Shown here: positions 52,988 to 61,814 of the stretch, piece by piece | Position numbering within the stretch: the stretch's first letter is position 1 | Layout of the letters: the number at the start of each line of letters is the position of its first letter | NCBI RefSeq assembly: GCF_007830315.1 | Contig: NZ_VLKJ01000003.1 | Span: forward strand, 1-64,000 | Source of the DNA: Novosphingobium taihuense | GTDB taxonomy: Bacteria; Pseudomonadota; Alphaproteobacteria; Sphingomonadales; Sphingomonadaceae | Reading direction: 5' to 3' | Length of the DNA: 64,000 nt | Position numbers and translations under genes: made by a program | The notes under the pieces: generated by a model | What the model was told of the DNA's origin: nothing | What the model saw: the letters and a program-made list of their open reading frames with translations, nothing else | Databases searched by the model: none

Positions 52988-55900
52988 TCAGCGCCCGAGC
53001 AGGGTCCTTGCCTGGCTGGCGACTTGCGCGAGCATGGCTGGCGCGACGACGGGCGCGGCCTGCGCGCGTTCCACAAGACTGCGGAACTGTCGCACGGGAG
53101 TGGCATTGGCCGAGAGCCAATCGGCCACGAACTGGTCCGGCGAATCGCCCTTGGACTTGGCAAGGAAATCCAGCCGCATCTGTTCGAAATCGCGCGACAG
53201 GCCTGCCACCAGCAGTCGCTCCCACGGATCGGACAGGTTCATGCGCCGTGCCGCCTGCTGCGCCCAGTCCAGACCGAGAGCCGCACCCAGATCCGCAAAG
53301 GCACCGGTCAGCGCGCAGGCATCGACGTTCAGTTCACCAGCCAGATGGGCAAGGCCGATGGCGCCGTCCATGTCATAGAGATGGACCAGCCGCACTGCGA
53401 TCTCTGCCGGGACGCCAGTGCTGGCCAGCTCATCGGCCATGCGACGGGCCTGCAACTGTGCCGCGCCGCGCAGCAGTTCGGCAGCGGTCTGCGAAAGCAG
53501 AGCAACGCCGCCGAACAGATCATCGATCAGCACGTCGGGCGATTGCGTACCACGACCTGCCCGCAGCACGTCGGCAACATGACCGCGCAGGCCCACAGCA
53601 ACCCGATCGAACAGATCGAGGCGCAGGGTTTCGGGCATGTCGGCGTGATCGAGCAACTCCCACGTCTTGCGCAGATCGAGAAGGCGTTCGGCTGCGACGA
53701 AGGCCGAGGCTACCTGCGCGAGGGATACGCCTTCCTCTTCGCACAATTCGAACGGGATCACCGGGCCCATGCGATTGACGATGCGATTGGCGAGCTTGGT
53801 CGCGATGATCTCGCGGCGCAGGCGGTGGTGGACGATTTCGGTCTCGAAAGCCTCCTGCATCTGCATCGGGAAGGCGGCGACCAGCTCTTCTTCCAGCACG
53901 GGATCATCCACCACCGCGCTCTCTTCGAGCGCGCGCTGCAGGACGAGCTTGGTGCTGGACAGGAGCACGGCCAGTTCGGGGCGGGTGAGGCCCTGGCCCG
54001 AAGCGGCACGGCGGGCGAGGTCTTCGGCAGAGGCTAGACCCTCGGTCTTGCGATCAAGGTCACCGCCTTCCTCGAGTACGTCGATCAGGCGTGACCATGC
54101 GGGCATGGCCGGTGCACCGCCGCGTTCGGCGATGGAAAGCGCGAGGGCCTGGAGGCGGTTGTCTTCGAGCACGAGGTGGGCGACTTCGTCGGTCATCGAG
54201 ACGAGCAGGTCGACGCGGGCATCCTCGGTGAGCTTGCCCGTGCGCTTGGCCGCAGCCAGCGCGATCTTGATGTTGACCTCGTTGTCCGAGCAATCGACGC
54301 CGGCTGAGTTGTCGATGAAGTCGGTATTGATGCGGCCCCCGTGTTGCGAGAATTCGATGCGGGCGGCTTGTGTCGTCCCGAGGTTGGCACCTTCGCCGAT
54401 GACCTTGGCGCGGACCTCATTGGCCGAGACGCGGACGGCATCGTTCGAGGGATCACCCACGTCGACGTTGTTCTGGGCGCTGGCCTTCACGTAAGTGCCG
54501 ATGCCGCCGAACCACAGCAGATCGACCGAACTCTGCAGGATTAGCGAGATCAGCGAATCCGGGTCGATCTCGGGCAGGCTGACGCCAAGCAGCACCTGCA
54601 CTTGCGCCGAGAGCGGGATGGATTTCATCGTCCGGGGGAAGACGCCGCCGCCCGCCGAGATCAGGCTCTTGTCGTAATCGTCCCAACTCGACCGCGGAAG
54701 CGCGAACATGCGGGCGCGTTCCTCCCAGCTCCTTGCAGGGTCCGGATCGGGATCGAGAAAGATGTGGCGGTGATCGAACGCGGCGACGACTTTGAGCGCC
54801 TTGGACAGGAGCATGCCGTTGCCGAACACGTCGCCCGACATATCGCCGCAACCGGCCACGCGAACCGGCTCGCTCTGCACGTCGACGCCCAGTTCGAGGA
54901 AGTGGCGGCGGACGGAGAGCCATGCGCCCTTGGCGGTAATGCCCATCGCCTTGTGGTCGTACCCCTTCGAGCCGCCGCTGGCGAAAGCATCGTCGAGCCA
55001 GAAATCGCGCGATTCGGCGATGGCGTTGGCAACGTCGGAGAAGGTCGCGGTGCCCTTGTCAGCGGCGACGACGAAGTACGGGTCCTCGCCATCGCGGACC
55101 ACGACGCCCGCAGGGTGGACGACCTTGCCTTCAACGATGTTGTCGGTGAGCGAGAGCAGCGTGCGGATGAAGACCTGATAGCTCGCCTTGCCCTCGGCCA
55201 GCCAGCCTTCGCGGTCGCGCACCGGATCGGGGAGCTGCTTGGGGTAGAAGCCGCCCTTGGCCCCGGTCGGCACGATAACCGCGTTCTTGACGCGCTGCGC
55301 CTTCATTAGGCCGAGGATCTCGGTACGGAAATCGTCGCGCCGGTCCGACCAGCGCAGGCCGCCACGGGCGACGGGTCCGGCGCGCAGGTGAATGCCCTCG
55401 ACGCGCGGGGAATAGACGAAGATCTCGCGCCACGGCAGCGGCTTTGGCAGGCCGGGGACGCTTGCGGAATCGATCTTGAACGCGAGCGCTTCGGCAGCGG
55501 CAGGCGCAAAAGCATTGGTGCGCAGGATCGCGCCGACCAGTGCGCGGAAGCTGCGCAACAGGCGGTCGTCGTTGATCGCGGCAACGCCAGCAAGGCCGGT
55601 CTTTATCCGCTCGTCGGCAGCGGCGAAGGCGCTATCGCGCTCGCCCTTGAACGCGGGATCGTGGCGCGCGACGAAGCTTTCGATCAGCCCGCGCGTGACC
55701 GCAGGAGCGTTCTTGAACGCTTCGACCACGGTGGGCACGCCGAAGGTCATGCCTGCCTGGCGCAAGTAGCGGTAGAACGCGCGCAGCCAGTTGGCCTCGA
55801 CGGCGGTAAGGCCGGTGCCGACGATCAAGCGGTTGAACGCATCGTCCTCAGCCGCGCCGTTGAGCACGGCGGACAGCGAGGATTCGATGGAGGTGGCCCG

Positions 55901-57682
55901 CGCCATCAGGTCCTCGATCGAACTGTCAGCTGGATGCGAAACGAGGAAATCGTGGATGAAGCCAAGGCGGCCGCCGTCGAGCGGGGTGGGCACTTCTTCC
56001 AGCACGCGGAAACCGAAGTTTTCGAGCACCGGGACCGCATCGGACAGCACGATCGCGCCTTCGCGCTGGTACAGCTTGAGCCGCAATGCCGCCTCGCCCG
56101 GATGGCGATGAAGCCGTGCGGCGCGGCGCGGGGCATTGCTGCCCGAAAGCGTGCGCAACACGCGGATGTCCTGCGCCGCTTCCGCGGGGCCGGAGATGTT
56201 GCGGTAGGAAATCGGGAAGGCATCGGCGTAGCGCGCGGCGATAGCAGCGGCACGCGAGGGTTCTTCGCTTGCGCCAAGCTCTGCCTCGACCGCACCTGCC
56301 CAGCCGCGCACCATGCCCTGCAGCTGATGATCGAGCGCCGCTTCGTCGGCGTGGCCACCCTGTTCACGCACGTCGAGCACGAAGCGCAGCATGGCGAGCG
56401 TGCTGCCTTCGACCTGAAGCGACCAGTCGATGACTTGCGCCCCGGCCCCGGCTTCGAGCATGGCGCGAATGGCGAGGCGCACTTCGGTGGAGAGCACGTC
56501 ACGCGGGAGCCAGACGAAAGCGAAGAGGTGACGGGCGAGCGGGGCTTCGACCAGCGCAAGACGAGGGCGTGGGCGATCCACGAGGCTCATCATCGCGGTG
56601 GCGACACGTTCGAGATCGTCTTCGGCAAAGCTGACCAGCAGATCGTGTGGCAGCGCGGTGAGCGCGTGGACGAGCGCCTTGCCGGCATGGCCGTTGGGCG
56701 CAAAGCCGAACTTGTCCATCAGGCCGGAAAGTTGCGTGCGCAGGCGTGGCACGCGATCGGGCGTGGCGGCGAGCGCGGCGCTGGTCCAGACGCCTGCGTG
56801 GACCGACAGCGCAACGACCTTGCCACTTTCCACGCGCGGCACGATGAACAGATCGAGCGGTACGCGGCGATGGACGTTGGCAATGCGGTTCGCCTTGACG
56901 ATCAGCGGCGCGCGACCGGTGCCGCTTTCGAACCAGCGAAACGCCCTTTCGAACGAGGAGGCGGCAAGCAGGCTGCGTTCGCTGGCGCGGCAGATGCCGA
57001 GCGGGCGCTCCTCTGTGCCGTCGCGCAGGCGGGTGACGCTTCCAAGCTGGGTCAACATGCCGTCTGCCAGCCAGCGCAACAGCGCAGCGCCTTCGGGATC
57101 GGCCAGCACTGCTGCATCATCGCGCATTGCAGACTGCATCATCGGCCAATCGGCAACCGCGGCGCGCACGTCGGACAGGGTTTCTTCCAGCGCGAGGATC
57201 AGGCTGCGGCGCTGGCGGGCGTCGGCGCGTTCGGTTTCGAGATAGACGATCGATTCGCGCCGTTCGCCGCTGGCATCGCCTTCGGGAAATTCTGTCAGGC
57301 GCCCTTCGGCATCGCGGCGCACGGCGACGACCGGGTGGACCAGCCGGTCGATGGCCAGACCCTGTGCGGTGATCGTGGCCGTGATCGAATCGACGAGGAA
57401 CGGCATGTCGTCGTTGATCACGGCGATCCGCAGGTGCCGCCCCCCCGAATCCGAACCGCTGACGCTTTCGATGGCGATGGCAGGTTCGTTGCCCTTGCGC
57501 AGCGCTGCCGCGCCTGCTGCGAAGCGCGCGGCTTCGGCGAGACGGGCAACATCGAAATCGCGGGCTTCGTCGGGGAGCAGCGCGGCGGCAAAGCGCTCTG
57601 CCAAGGCTAATCCCAACGGGTCTGAGGGTGCCTCCGCAGCATCGGGGAGGGATGAGCGATCAATTGCGGTGTTCGACGCCAT
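52988..57682 (-). CDS. NAD-specific glutamate dehydrogenase, large (180 kDa) type
   Basis: The 1564-residue enzyme interconverts glutamate and 2-oxoglutarate with NAD. The long N-terminal half holds ACT-like regulatory repeats (VVAVRRDAEGRLTEFP, VWLPRDVLSTEVR). The catalytic core runs from about residue 730 (LRWSDRRDDFRTEILGLMKAQRVKNAVIVPTGAKGG), with the dinucleotide region IGTYVKASAQNNVDVGDPSND and VIGEGANLG. Length fits alphaproteobacterial L-GDH180. It is a single-gene unit that probably serves glutamate catabolism. Confidence 0.96.
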   Translation of the reverse strand: MASNTAIDRSSLPDAAEAPSDPLGLALAERFAAALLPDEARDFDVARLAEAARFAAGAAALRKGNEPAIAIESVSGSDSGGRHLRIAVINDDMPFLVDSITATITAQGLAIDRLVHPVVAVRRDAEGRLTEFPEGDASGERRESIVYLETERADARQRRSLILALEETLSDVRAAVADWPMMQSAMRDDAAVLADPEGAALLRWLADGMLTQLGSVTRLRDGTEERPLGICRASERSLLAASSFERAFRWFESGTGRAPLIVKANRIANVHRRVPLDLFIVPRVESGKVVALSVHAGVWTSAALAATPDRVPRLRTQLSGLMDKFGFAPNGHAGKALVHALTALPHDLLVSFAEDDLERVATAMMSLVDRPRPRLALVEAPLARHLFAFVWLPRDVLSTEVRLAIRAMLEAGAGAQVIDWSLQVEGSTLAMLRFVLDVREQGGHADEAALDHQLQGMVRGWAGAVEAELGASEEPSRAAAIAARYADAFPISYRNISGPAEAAQDIRVLRTLSGSNAPRRAARLHRHPGEAALRLKLYQREGAIVLSDAVPVLENFGFRVLEEVPTPLDGGRLGFIHDFLVSHPADSSIEDLMARATSIESSLSAVLNGAAEDDAFNRLIVGTGLTAVEANWLRAFYRYLRQAGMTFGVPTVVEAFKNAPAVTRGLIESFVARHDPAFKGERDSAFAAADERIKTGLAGVAAINDDRLLRSFRALVGAILRTNAFAPAAAEALAFKIDSASVPGLPKPLPWREIFVYSPRVEGIHLRAGPVARGGLRWSDRRDDFRTEILGLMKAQRVKNAVIVPTGAKGGFYPKQLPDPVRDREGWLAEGKASYQVFIRTLLSLTDNIVEGKVVHPAGVVVRDGEDPYFVVAADKGTATFSDVANAIAESRDFWLDDAFASGGSKGYDHKAMGITAKGAWLSVRRHFLELGVDVQSEPVRVAGCGDMSGDVFGNGMLLSKALKVVAAFDHRHIFLDPDPDPARSWEERARMFALPRSSWDDYDKSLISAGGGVFPRTMKSIPLSAQVQVLLGVSLPEIDPDSLISLILQSSVDLLWFGGIGTYVKASAQNNVDVGDPSNDAVRVSANEVRAKVIGEGANLGTTQAARIEFSQHGGRINTDFIDNSAGVDCSDNEVNIKIALAAAKRTGKLTEDARVDLLVSMTDEVAHLVLEDNRLQALALSIAERGGAPAMPAWSRLIDVLEEGGDLDRKTEGLASAEDLARRAASGQGLTRPELAVLLSSTKLVLQRALEESAVVDDPVLEEELVAAFPMQMQEAFETEIVHHRLRREIIATKLANRIVNRMGPVIPFELCEEEGVSLAQVASAFVAAERLLDLRKTWELLDHADMPETLRLDLFDRVAVGLRGHVADVLRAGRGTQSPDVLIDDLFGGVALLSQTAAELLRGAAQLQARRMADELASTGVPAEIAVRLVHLYDMDGAIGLAHLAGELNVDACALTGAFADLGAALGLDWAQQAARRMNLSDPWERLLVAGLSRDFEQMRLDFLAKSKGDSPDQFVADWLSANATPVRQFRSLVERAQAAPVVAPAMLAQVASQARTLLGR

Positions 57683-57916
57683 GGCGTTTTCCCGGCTCTC
57701 CAGCGAGAGAGGATGTTACCCTCTCTTGTAATTATCGAATACGTTCTTGTATCATTATTCCAGATGGTAATCCAGCCGTTGCGAAGGCTCAAGTCCGGTT
57801 GATCGTCGCTTCCGGCTTAACCTGCCGTTGTATCTTCTCTGGTCGCAAATTGGTGCCGCAGCATTGCCTGCCAGTGACAATGGGTGCGCGAATACGCCCT
57901 ATGGGCGGTCAAGCCT

Positions 57917-58909
57917 TCAGGCCGCCGCCAGTTCCCGCGCGGCTTCTGCGGTGAGCCGGAGCGAGCGTAGGCGAGACGGCTGATCGTAGATCGATGCCGC
58001 GACAATGAGCTCGTCCGCGCCGGTCCGCTCGGCAAATGCGGCCAGACCTGCCCGGACCGTCTCGACCGAGCCGCAGGTGCTGACCTGCCGCACATGCTCG
58101 AGCATGGCGAGTGCGGGCGGCGGGAGAGTGTCACGATAACCCGGCACCGGAGGCCTGAGCTTGCCCGGCGTGCCGGTGCGCAGGGCAACGAAGGCCTGAT
58201 CCATTGACGAGGCAAGCAATTGCGCCTCCTCGTCAGTTTCGGCGGCCACGACATTTATCGCGGCGGCGCAGTAGGGTGCATCGAGCGTGGCCGAAGGCTG
58301 GAAGCGCTCACGATAGATCTTCAGCGCGGCGTCGAGGTGATCGGGCGCGAAGTGCGAGGCGAAGGCGTAAGGCAGGCCGAGCATGGCGGCGAGCTGCGCG
58401 CCGAACAGGCTGGAGCCTAGAATCCACAGCTGCGGCTTGGCCCCCTTGGCGGGATAGGCCTGCAAGGGCACGCGCGGATCGCCTGCGAACTGGAGTTGCA
58501 GCTCCACCACGTCCTGCGGAAAGTCTTCGGCGGCGCGGTTGGTGTCCTTGTGCAGGGCGCGCATGATCCGCTGATCGGCACCGGGCGCGCGTCCCAAGCC
58601 AAGGTCGATGCGGCCGGGAAACAGGGCATCGAGCGTGCCAAACTGCTCGGCAATCACCAGCGGATTGTGATTGGGCAACATGATGCCGCCCGCACCAATG
58701 CGGATGGAGGAGGTCGCCTGCCCGATATGGGCGAGAGCAACGGCAGTAGCCGCGCCGGCAAGGCCTTCCATGCCGTGGTGTTCTGCCACCCAATAGCGCT
58801 GGTAGCCGCATTCTTCGGCCACCCGTGCGGCGGCGGCAGAATTGTCGAGCGCTTCCCGCGCCGTCCCGCCCTCGACCACGCTGACCAGATCGAGGACCGA
58901 GATTTTCAT
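57917..58909 (-). CDS. LLM-class flavin-dependent oxidoreductase
   Basis: The 330-residue luciferase-like protein has YQRYWVAEHHGMEGLAGAATAVALAHIG, SIRIGAGGIMLPNHNPLVIAEQFGTLDALFPGRIDLGLGRAPG and a C-terminal TIM-barrel end. The pattern matches the MsnO8-type group, commonly annotated monooxygenase of unknown substrate. Its ATG overlaps the TPR gene stop (ATGA), so it is last in the hydrolase-TPR-LLM operon. Confidence 0.9.
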   Translation of the reverse strand: MKISVLDLVSVVEGGTAREALDNSAAAARVAEECGYQRYWVAEHHGMEGLAGAATAVALAHIGQATSSIRIGAGGIMLPNHNPLVIAEQFGTLDALFPGRIDLGLGRAPGADQRIMRALHKDTNRAAEDFPQDVVELQLQFAGDPRVPLQAYPAKGAKPQLWILGSSLFGAQLAAMLGLPYAFASHFAPDHLDAALKIYRERFQPSATLDAPYCAAAINVVAAETDEEAQLLASSMDQAFVALRTGTPGKLRPPVPGYRDTLPPPALAMLEHVRQVSTCGSVETVRAGLAAFAERTGADELIVAASIYDQPSRLRSLRLTAEAARELAAA

Positions 58910-59895
58910 GGCGCTGTCTTTCCTGCTGTTGCCGGCTTTGCTGCGGTAGCGGGCGCTTCAGATTTAGGCGCAGAGCCAAGCTGTTCAAGGTAGCCTTGGG
59001 CAGTCTTGCCCGCTTCGCCGTCCTTGTCGGCCAGAACGACCGATTCCCACGATTTGCGCGCAGCATCGTCGCGGCCGGAAAGCACGGCGATAACGCCTGC
59101 CTCCAGCCCGATCCGCGGATCGCGCGGACCATACTGGGCTGCAACTTCGATATCCCGCTGGGCGCGGTCGAGATCGCCGCCGCGCCGCGCCAGGGTTGCC
59201 GAAAGCAGCCAGCCTTCGGGGTCTTCGGGCGTGAGGCGGTGCACTTCATCGAGCGCGCCTGCGGCCTCGGCATTGCTGCCAAGCGCGACCAGCGCGCGGG
59301 ACCGGTCGATCTCGATTGCGGCACGGCCTGCGTTGTCGGCCCCGTCCTTGAGTGCGAGCGCGCGGTCGAACCAACTGGTCGCGACCTCGGCCTTGCCTGC
59401 AGCGAGCGCGGCATTGCCTGCCATGGCCATGAGCGGCACGGCGGCCACTTCCTGCTGGCTCGGCACGCCTGCCACGGCCTGGGAGAACGCCTCGAGCGCG
59501 CCGTCGAAATCACCGGCGTTCGAACGCAGCATGCCCAGGCACTGGTTCGCGCGGACCTGCTGGCCGGTATCGCGGCTTTCGCCAAGCCAGGTCTGCACCT
59601 CGACCATTGCCGCATCGGGATCGCTTGCGGCTTTCTGCAGGCAAAAGGCCAGCCGATCCTGCTCGGGAAGGTCAGGACGCACGAGCCCTGCTTCCTTTTC
59701 AACCTGCTTCTGCTTTTCAGGATCGCGGCGGCGCGGAATGGGCAGATCGGACGGGCGCATCGGCATGGTGGCGGGGCCAATCTGCATGAGCGAGGCGCCT
59801 TGGAGCGCGCCCTGTTCGAGCCTGTGCTCCACGGCGAACAGCGGCGCAGGGAGATCGATCATGGCAGGCTTATCCTTCGGCACTTCGGGCTTCAT
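58906..59895 (-). CDS. TPR-repeat protein
   Basis: A 329-residue soluble protein. An N-terminal Pro/Met-rich segment (GPATMPMRPSDLPIPRRRDPEK) is followed by five or six TPR-like helical hairpins (AGDFDGALEAFSQAVAGVP, AGKAEVATSWFDRALAL, RGGDLDRAQRDIEVAAQYGP) and a Lys/Ala/Pro tail. No signal peptide is seen. It overlaps both neighbours by 1-4 bp. It probably scaffolds protein contacts; partners are unknown. Confidence 0.8.
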   Translation of the reverse strand: MKPEVPKDKPAMIDLPAPLFAVEHRLEQGALQGASLMQIGPATMPMRPSDLPIPRRRDPEKQKQVEKEAGLVRPDLPEQDRLAFCLQKAASDPDAAMVEVQTWLGESRDTGQQVRANQCLGMLRSNAGDFDGALEAFSQAVAGVPSQQEVAAVPLMAMAGNAALAAGKAEVATSWFDRALALKDGADNAGRAAIEIDRSRALVALGSNAEAAGALDEVHRLTPEDPEGWLLSATLARRGGDLDRAQRDIEVAAQYGPRDPRIGLEAGVIAVLSGRDDAARKSWESVVLADKDGEAGKTAQGYLEQLGSAPKSEAPATAAKPATAGKTAP

Positions 59896-60632
59896 CAGGC
59901 GGCATGGAGCCCGGCCAGTTCGCGCAGGAGCAGCGCGATGTCGGCAGGGCGGGAAAGCCGGTGGTCACCGTCCTTGATCAGATGCACCTGCACATCGGCT
60001 GAACGCAACGCTCCTGCCAGCTGGATCGAGATGTCCCACGGCACGTCTGGATCGGCCTGTCCGTGGATCAGGCGCACCGGACCATCAAAAGCCACACCGC
60101 TGCGCAGGCGCTTGTGCCGCTCGCCATCAGAGAAGAATCCGGCATGGGTGGGGGTGGGTTCGGGGCCGTAGGGGTTGTCTTCATAGATCGTGCGACCGGC
60201 AGCGAGTTCGATGCGTTGCGATTGCGACAGGCCCCATTCGGTGAAATCTGGCGCGGGCGCGATGCCGACAAGGGCTGTTGCCCGCTCGCCCAGCGCCTCG
60301 GCGATCAGCAGCATCAGCCAGCCGCCCATGCTGGAACCGACAAGCTGGACTGGTCCGATCCCAAGATGATCGAGCAGGGCGACGACCTCGTCCCGCCATT
60401 GCGAGAGGCGGCCGTCCGCGAAATCACCGTCGCTCTGTCCGCAGCCGGTGTAATCCAGCAGCAGGCAGGACCGGCCCTGGTCCTGCGCCCAGTCGAGCAC
60501 CGCTTGCGCCTTGCTGCCCGACATGTCGGACATGTAGCCGGGGAGGAACACAATGGTGGGCGATTGGCCGGGGAGATGGCGGTAGGCCATGGCCTTGCCC
60601 GAGGGCAGAGTGAAACGCGCTACGTCGGTCAT
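59895..60632 (-). CDS. alpha/beta hydrolase
   Basis: A 245-residue hydrolase with nucleophile elbow LVGSSMGGWLML, acid in HGQADPDVP and His in DGDHRLSRP. It resembles ABHD10-like thioesterases or depalmitoylases and other small cytosolic esterases. It is first in the three-gene operon with the TPR and LLM genes. Confidence 0.87.
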   Translation of the reverse strand: MTDVARFTLPSGKAMAYRHLPGQSPTIVFLPGYMSDMSGSKAQAVLDWAQDQGRSCLLLDYTGCGQSDGDFADGRLSQWRDEVVALLDHLGIGPVQLVGSSMGGWLMLLIAEALGERATALVGIAPAPDFTEWGLSQSQRIELAAGRTIYEDNPYGPEPTPTHAGFFSDGERHKRLRSGVAFDGPVRLIHGQADPDVPWDISIQLAGALRSADVQVHLIKDGDHRLSRPADIALLLRELAGLHAA

Positions 60633-60668
60633 GCCCCGTCATGGCCCGCAGGCGCGGGCACGGCAAGC

Positions 60669-60836
60669 TCAGTTGAGCGGAAACGTCAGGGTGATGCGGG
60701 CGGGCGTGTGTGCGGCAGCGGCAGCCGTCGGCCGGTCCTGCTTGTGCGGCTTGCTTGAGGACATCGAGGCTGCGGTGATGGCAACGGCAATTGCCGCCCA
60801 CATCCCGAACTGGCGCGTGGCATTCTTGCAGGGCAT
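60669..60836 (-). CDS. small membrane-anchored peptide downstream of XRE module 2
   Basis: A 55-residue ORF with a strong ribosome site (AGAGGAG) inside the end of the upstream XRE gene; it starts 2 bp after that gene's stop. It has one hydrophobic segment (FGMWAAIAVAITAASM), a basic linker SKPHKQDRP and a tail RITLTFPLN. No homologue is recognised, but spacing and ribosome site make it a plausible third gene of the module. Confidence 0.55.
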   Translation of the reverse strand: MPCKNATRQFGMWAAIAVAITAASMSSSKPHKQDRPTAAAAAHTPARITLTFPLN

Positions 60837-60838
60837 GG

Positions 60839-61033
60839 TCATTCTCCTCTTTCGAAGATCTCTTCGATGGGCAGGCCGAACAGGTCGGCGATGCGGAAGG
60901 CGAGTGGAAGGGAAGGGTCGTACTTGCCCGTCTCGATTGCGTTGACCGACTGGCGGCTGACCTCGAGCTTTTCGGCAAGATCGGCCTGGCTCCAGTCACG
61001 CATCGCGCGCAGGACCTTGAGGCGGTTCTTCAC
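60839..61033 (-). CDS. small XRE-family HTH regulator (module 2)
   Basis: A 64-residue Cro/CI regulator: LKVLRAMRDWSQADLAEKL, then EVSRQSVNAIETGKYDPSLPLAFRIADLFG and the C-terminal IEEIF. This is the classic self-contained HTH of the YozG-like class. Its ATG overlaps the stop of the upstream membrane protein gene (ATGA). It probably autoregulates through the palindromes at 61488-61530. Confidence 0.85.
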   Translation of the reverse strand: MKNRLKVLRAMRDWSQADLAEKLEVSRQSVNAIETGKYDPSLPLAFRIADLFGLPIEEIFERGE

Positions 61034-61464
61034 TTGCAGCCTCCATCCCAGCCCGCGTCACCGATGGTGAGCTTGTTGAACAGGGCGCCGAGGCCAAGCC
61101 CTGCGAACCAGAAGAACGCTGCGCCGAACCCTGCATCACCCGCTGCGATCATGTCAAAGTTCTGCAGCCATTCCCGGATGGTTGTGACGACAAGCGCAAA
61201 GCCGGTGGCGAAGAGGCATTGGCGGACCAACAGCATGCGAAGATATTCATCCGTCTGCTCGACCAGCAGCCGCATGACGGCCCAGAACACGCCGATGATC
61301 GGCAGGGCAGGCAGGACTGCCAGCACATAGCCCAGTGCACCTTCGGCAAAGCCGCGCTTGAACATCCACTTGGCGAAGATCAGCAGCAGGACATAGGCGG
61401 TCATCAGCACGAACAGCCGCAGGGTGTAGCGGCGCGCGGCGGGGTTCTTGATAGTGGCGGGCAT
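61030..61464 (-). CDS. four-helix membrane protein paired with XRE regulator (module 2)
   Basis: A 144-residue membrane protein with helices at LRLFVLMTAYVLLLIFAKW, LGYVLAVLPALPIIGVFWAVM, MLLVRQCLFATGFALVV and GFGAAFFWFAGLGLGALF. Its layout equals module 1 at 9796-10429: membrane protein first, XRE second, overlapping reading frames. No catalytic motif is seen. Confidence 0.78.
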   Translation of the reverse strand: MPATIKNPAARRYTLRLFVLMTAYVLLLIFAKWMFKRGFAEGALGYVLAVLPALPIIGVFWAVMRLLVEQTDEYLRMLLVRQCLFATGFALVVTTIREWLQNFDMIAAGDAGFGAAFFWFAGLGLGALFNKLTIGDAGWDGGCK

Positions 61465-61487
61465 TGGTCAAGCCTCCTTGATCTGAT

Positions 61488-61530
61488 GACAAGCTTACTT
61501 GACCAGATTCGCGAGGATGTCAAGCGACAT
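61488..61530 (-). promoter_or_regulatory. candidate operators of XRE module 2
   Basis: ATGTC-AAGC-GACAT (61517-61530) is a perfect 5-bp inverted repeat. GACAAG-CTTA-CTTGAC (61488-61503) is an imperfect one with one mismatch; their centres are 28 bp apart. They flank a consensus TTGACA -35-like hexamer on the minus strand. The protein bound is inferred. Confidence 0.5.
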
Positions 61531-61605
61531 TGTCATTGTGACGGGGAAGCTTGACCTAACGAGCGGGATGACTCTTGGCCTCAATCTCGTTAGAAGCCCT
61601 CCATC

Positions 61606-61674
61606 ATGGCACGCCGTACCACCAGCACTACAACCACTACCCCCGCGAGCCGGGGGCGGTCGCTGCTGGCCTAG
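61606..61674 (+). CDS. threonine-rich leader peptide of thrS
   Basis: A 22-codon ORF (ATG 61606, TAG 61672) whose codons 5-12 read Thr-Thr-Ser-Thr-Thr-Thr-Thr-Thr (ACC ACC AGC ACT ACA ACC ACT ACC). Seven Thr in eight codons directly upstream of threonyl-tRNA synthetase is the hallmark of ribosome-mediated attenuation. Shortage of charged tRNA-Thr would stall the ribosome here and favour thrS expression. The ribosome site (AGAAG at 61592) is weak. The mechanism is inferred from codons and the hairpins that follow. Confidence 0.75.
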   Translation: MARRTTSTTTTTPASRGRSLLA

Positions 61675-61814
61675 CGCTTGGCCAGCGATGCCGCCGCCCG
61701 GTTCGGGTGGCTTTGCGCATCGCCTCCCGAACCGATCAATTTGCCTGATGCGCGCCCTTCCGGTGGCGGCGCTCCTGTGCCAAAGCGCTGCCACGAGATT
61801 GCAGAGAGACCCGC
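61640..61814 (+). promoter_or_regulatory. thrS leader with alternative hairpins (putative attenuator)
   Basis: Hairpins in order are as follows. H1 is CCCCCG/CGGGGG (61640-61656), inside the leader ORF. H2 is GCTGGCC/GGCCAGC (61665-61686), with the leader stop in its loop. H3 is GCCGCCCG/CGGGTGGC (61693-61711), followed by TTT. H4 is CGGTTCGGG/CCCGAACCG (61699-61707 with 61726-61734). H5 is GCGCGCC/GGCGGCGC (61750-61772). H3 and H4 share bases and cannot form together. H3 with its short T-run is the best terminator candidate. Absence of a long U-run leaves open a translational or Rho-assisted mechanism. Confidence 0.65.

Noticed and set aside
55388..57610. 740-residue open frame on the plus strand opposite the NAD glutamate dehydrogenase
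   Set aside because: It has no recognisable domain and arises from high-GC codon bias opposite a clearly conserved gene.
57628..57954. 108-residue plus-strand frame covering the gap before the glutamate dehydrogenase
   Set aside because: It overlaps the start of the dehydrogenase, lacks a ribosome site and has no recognisable features.
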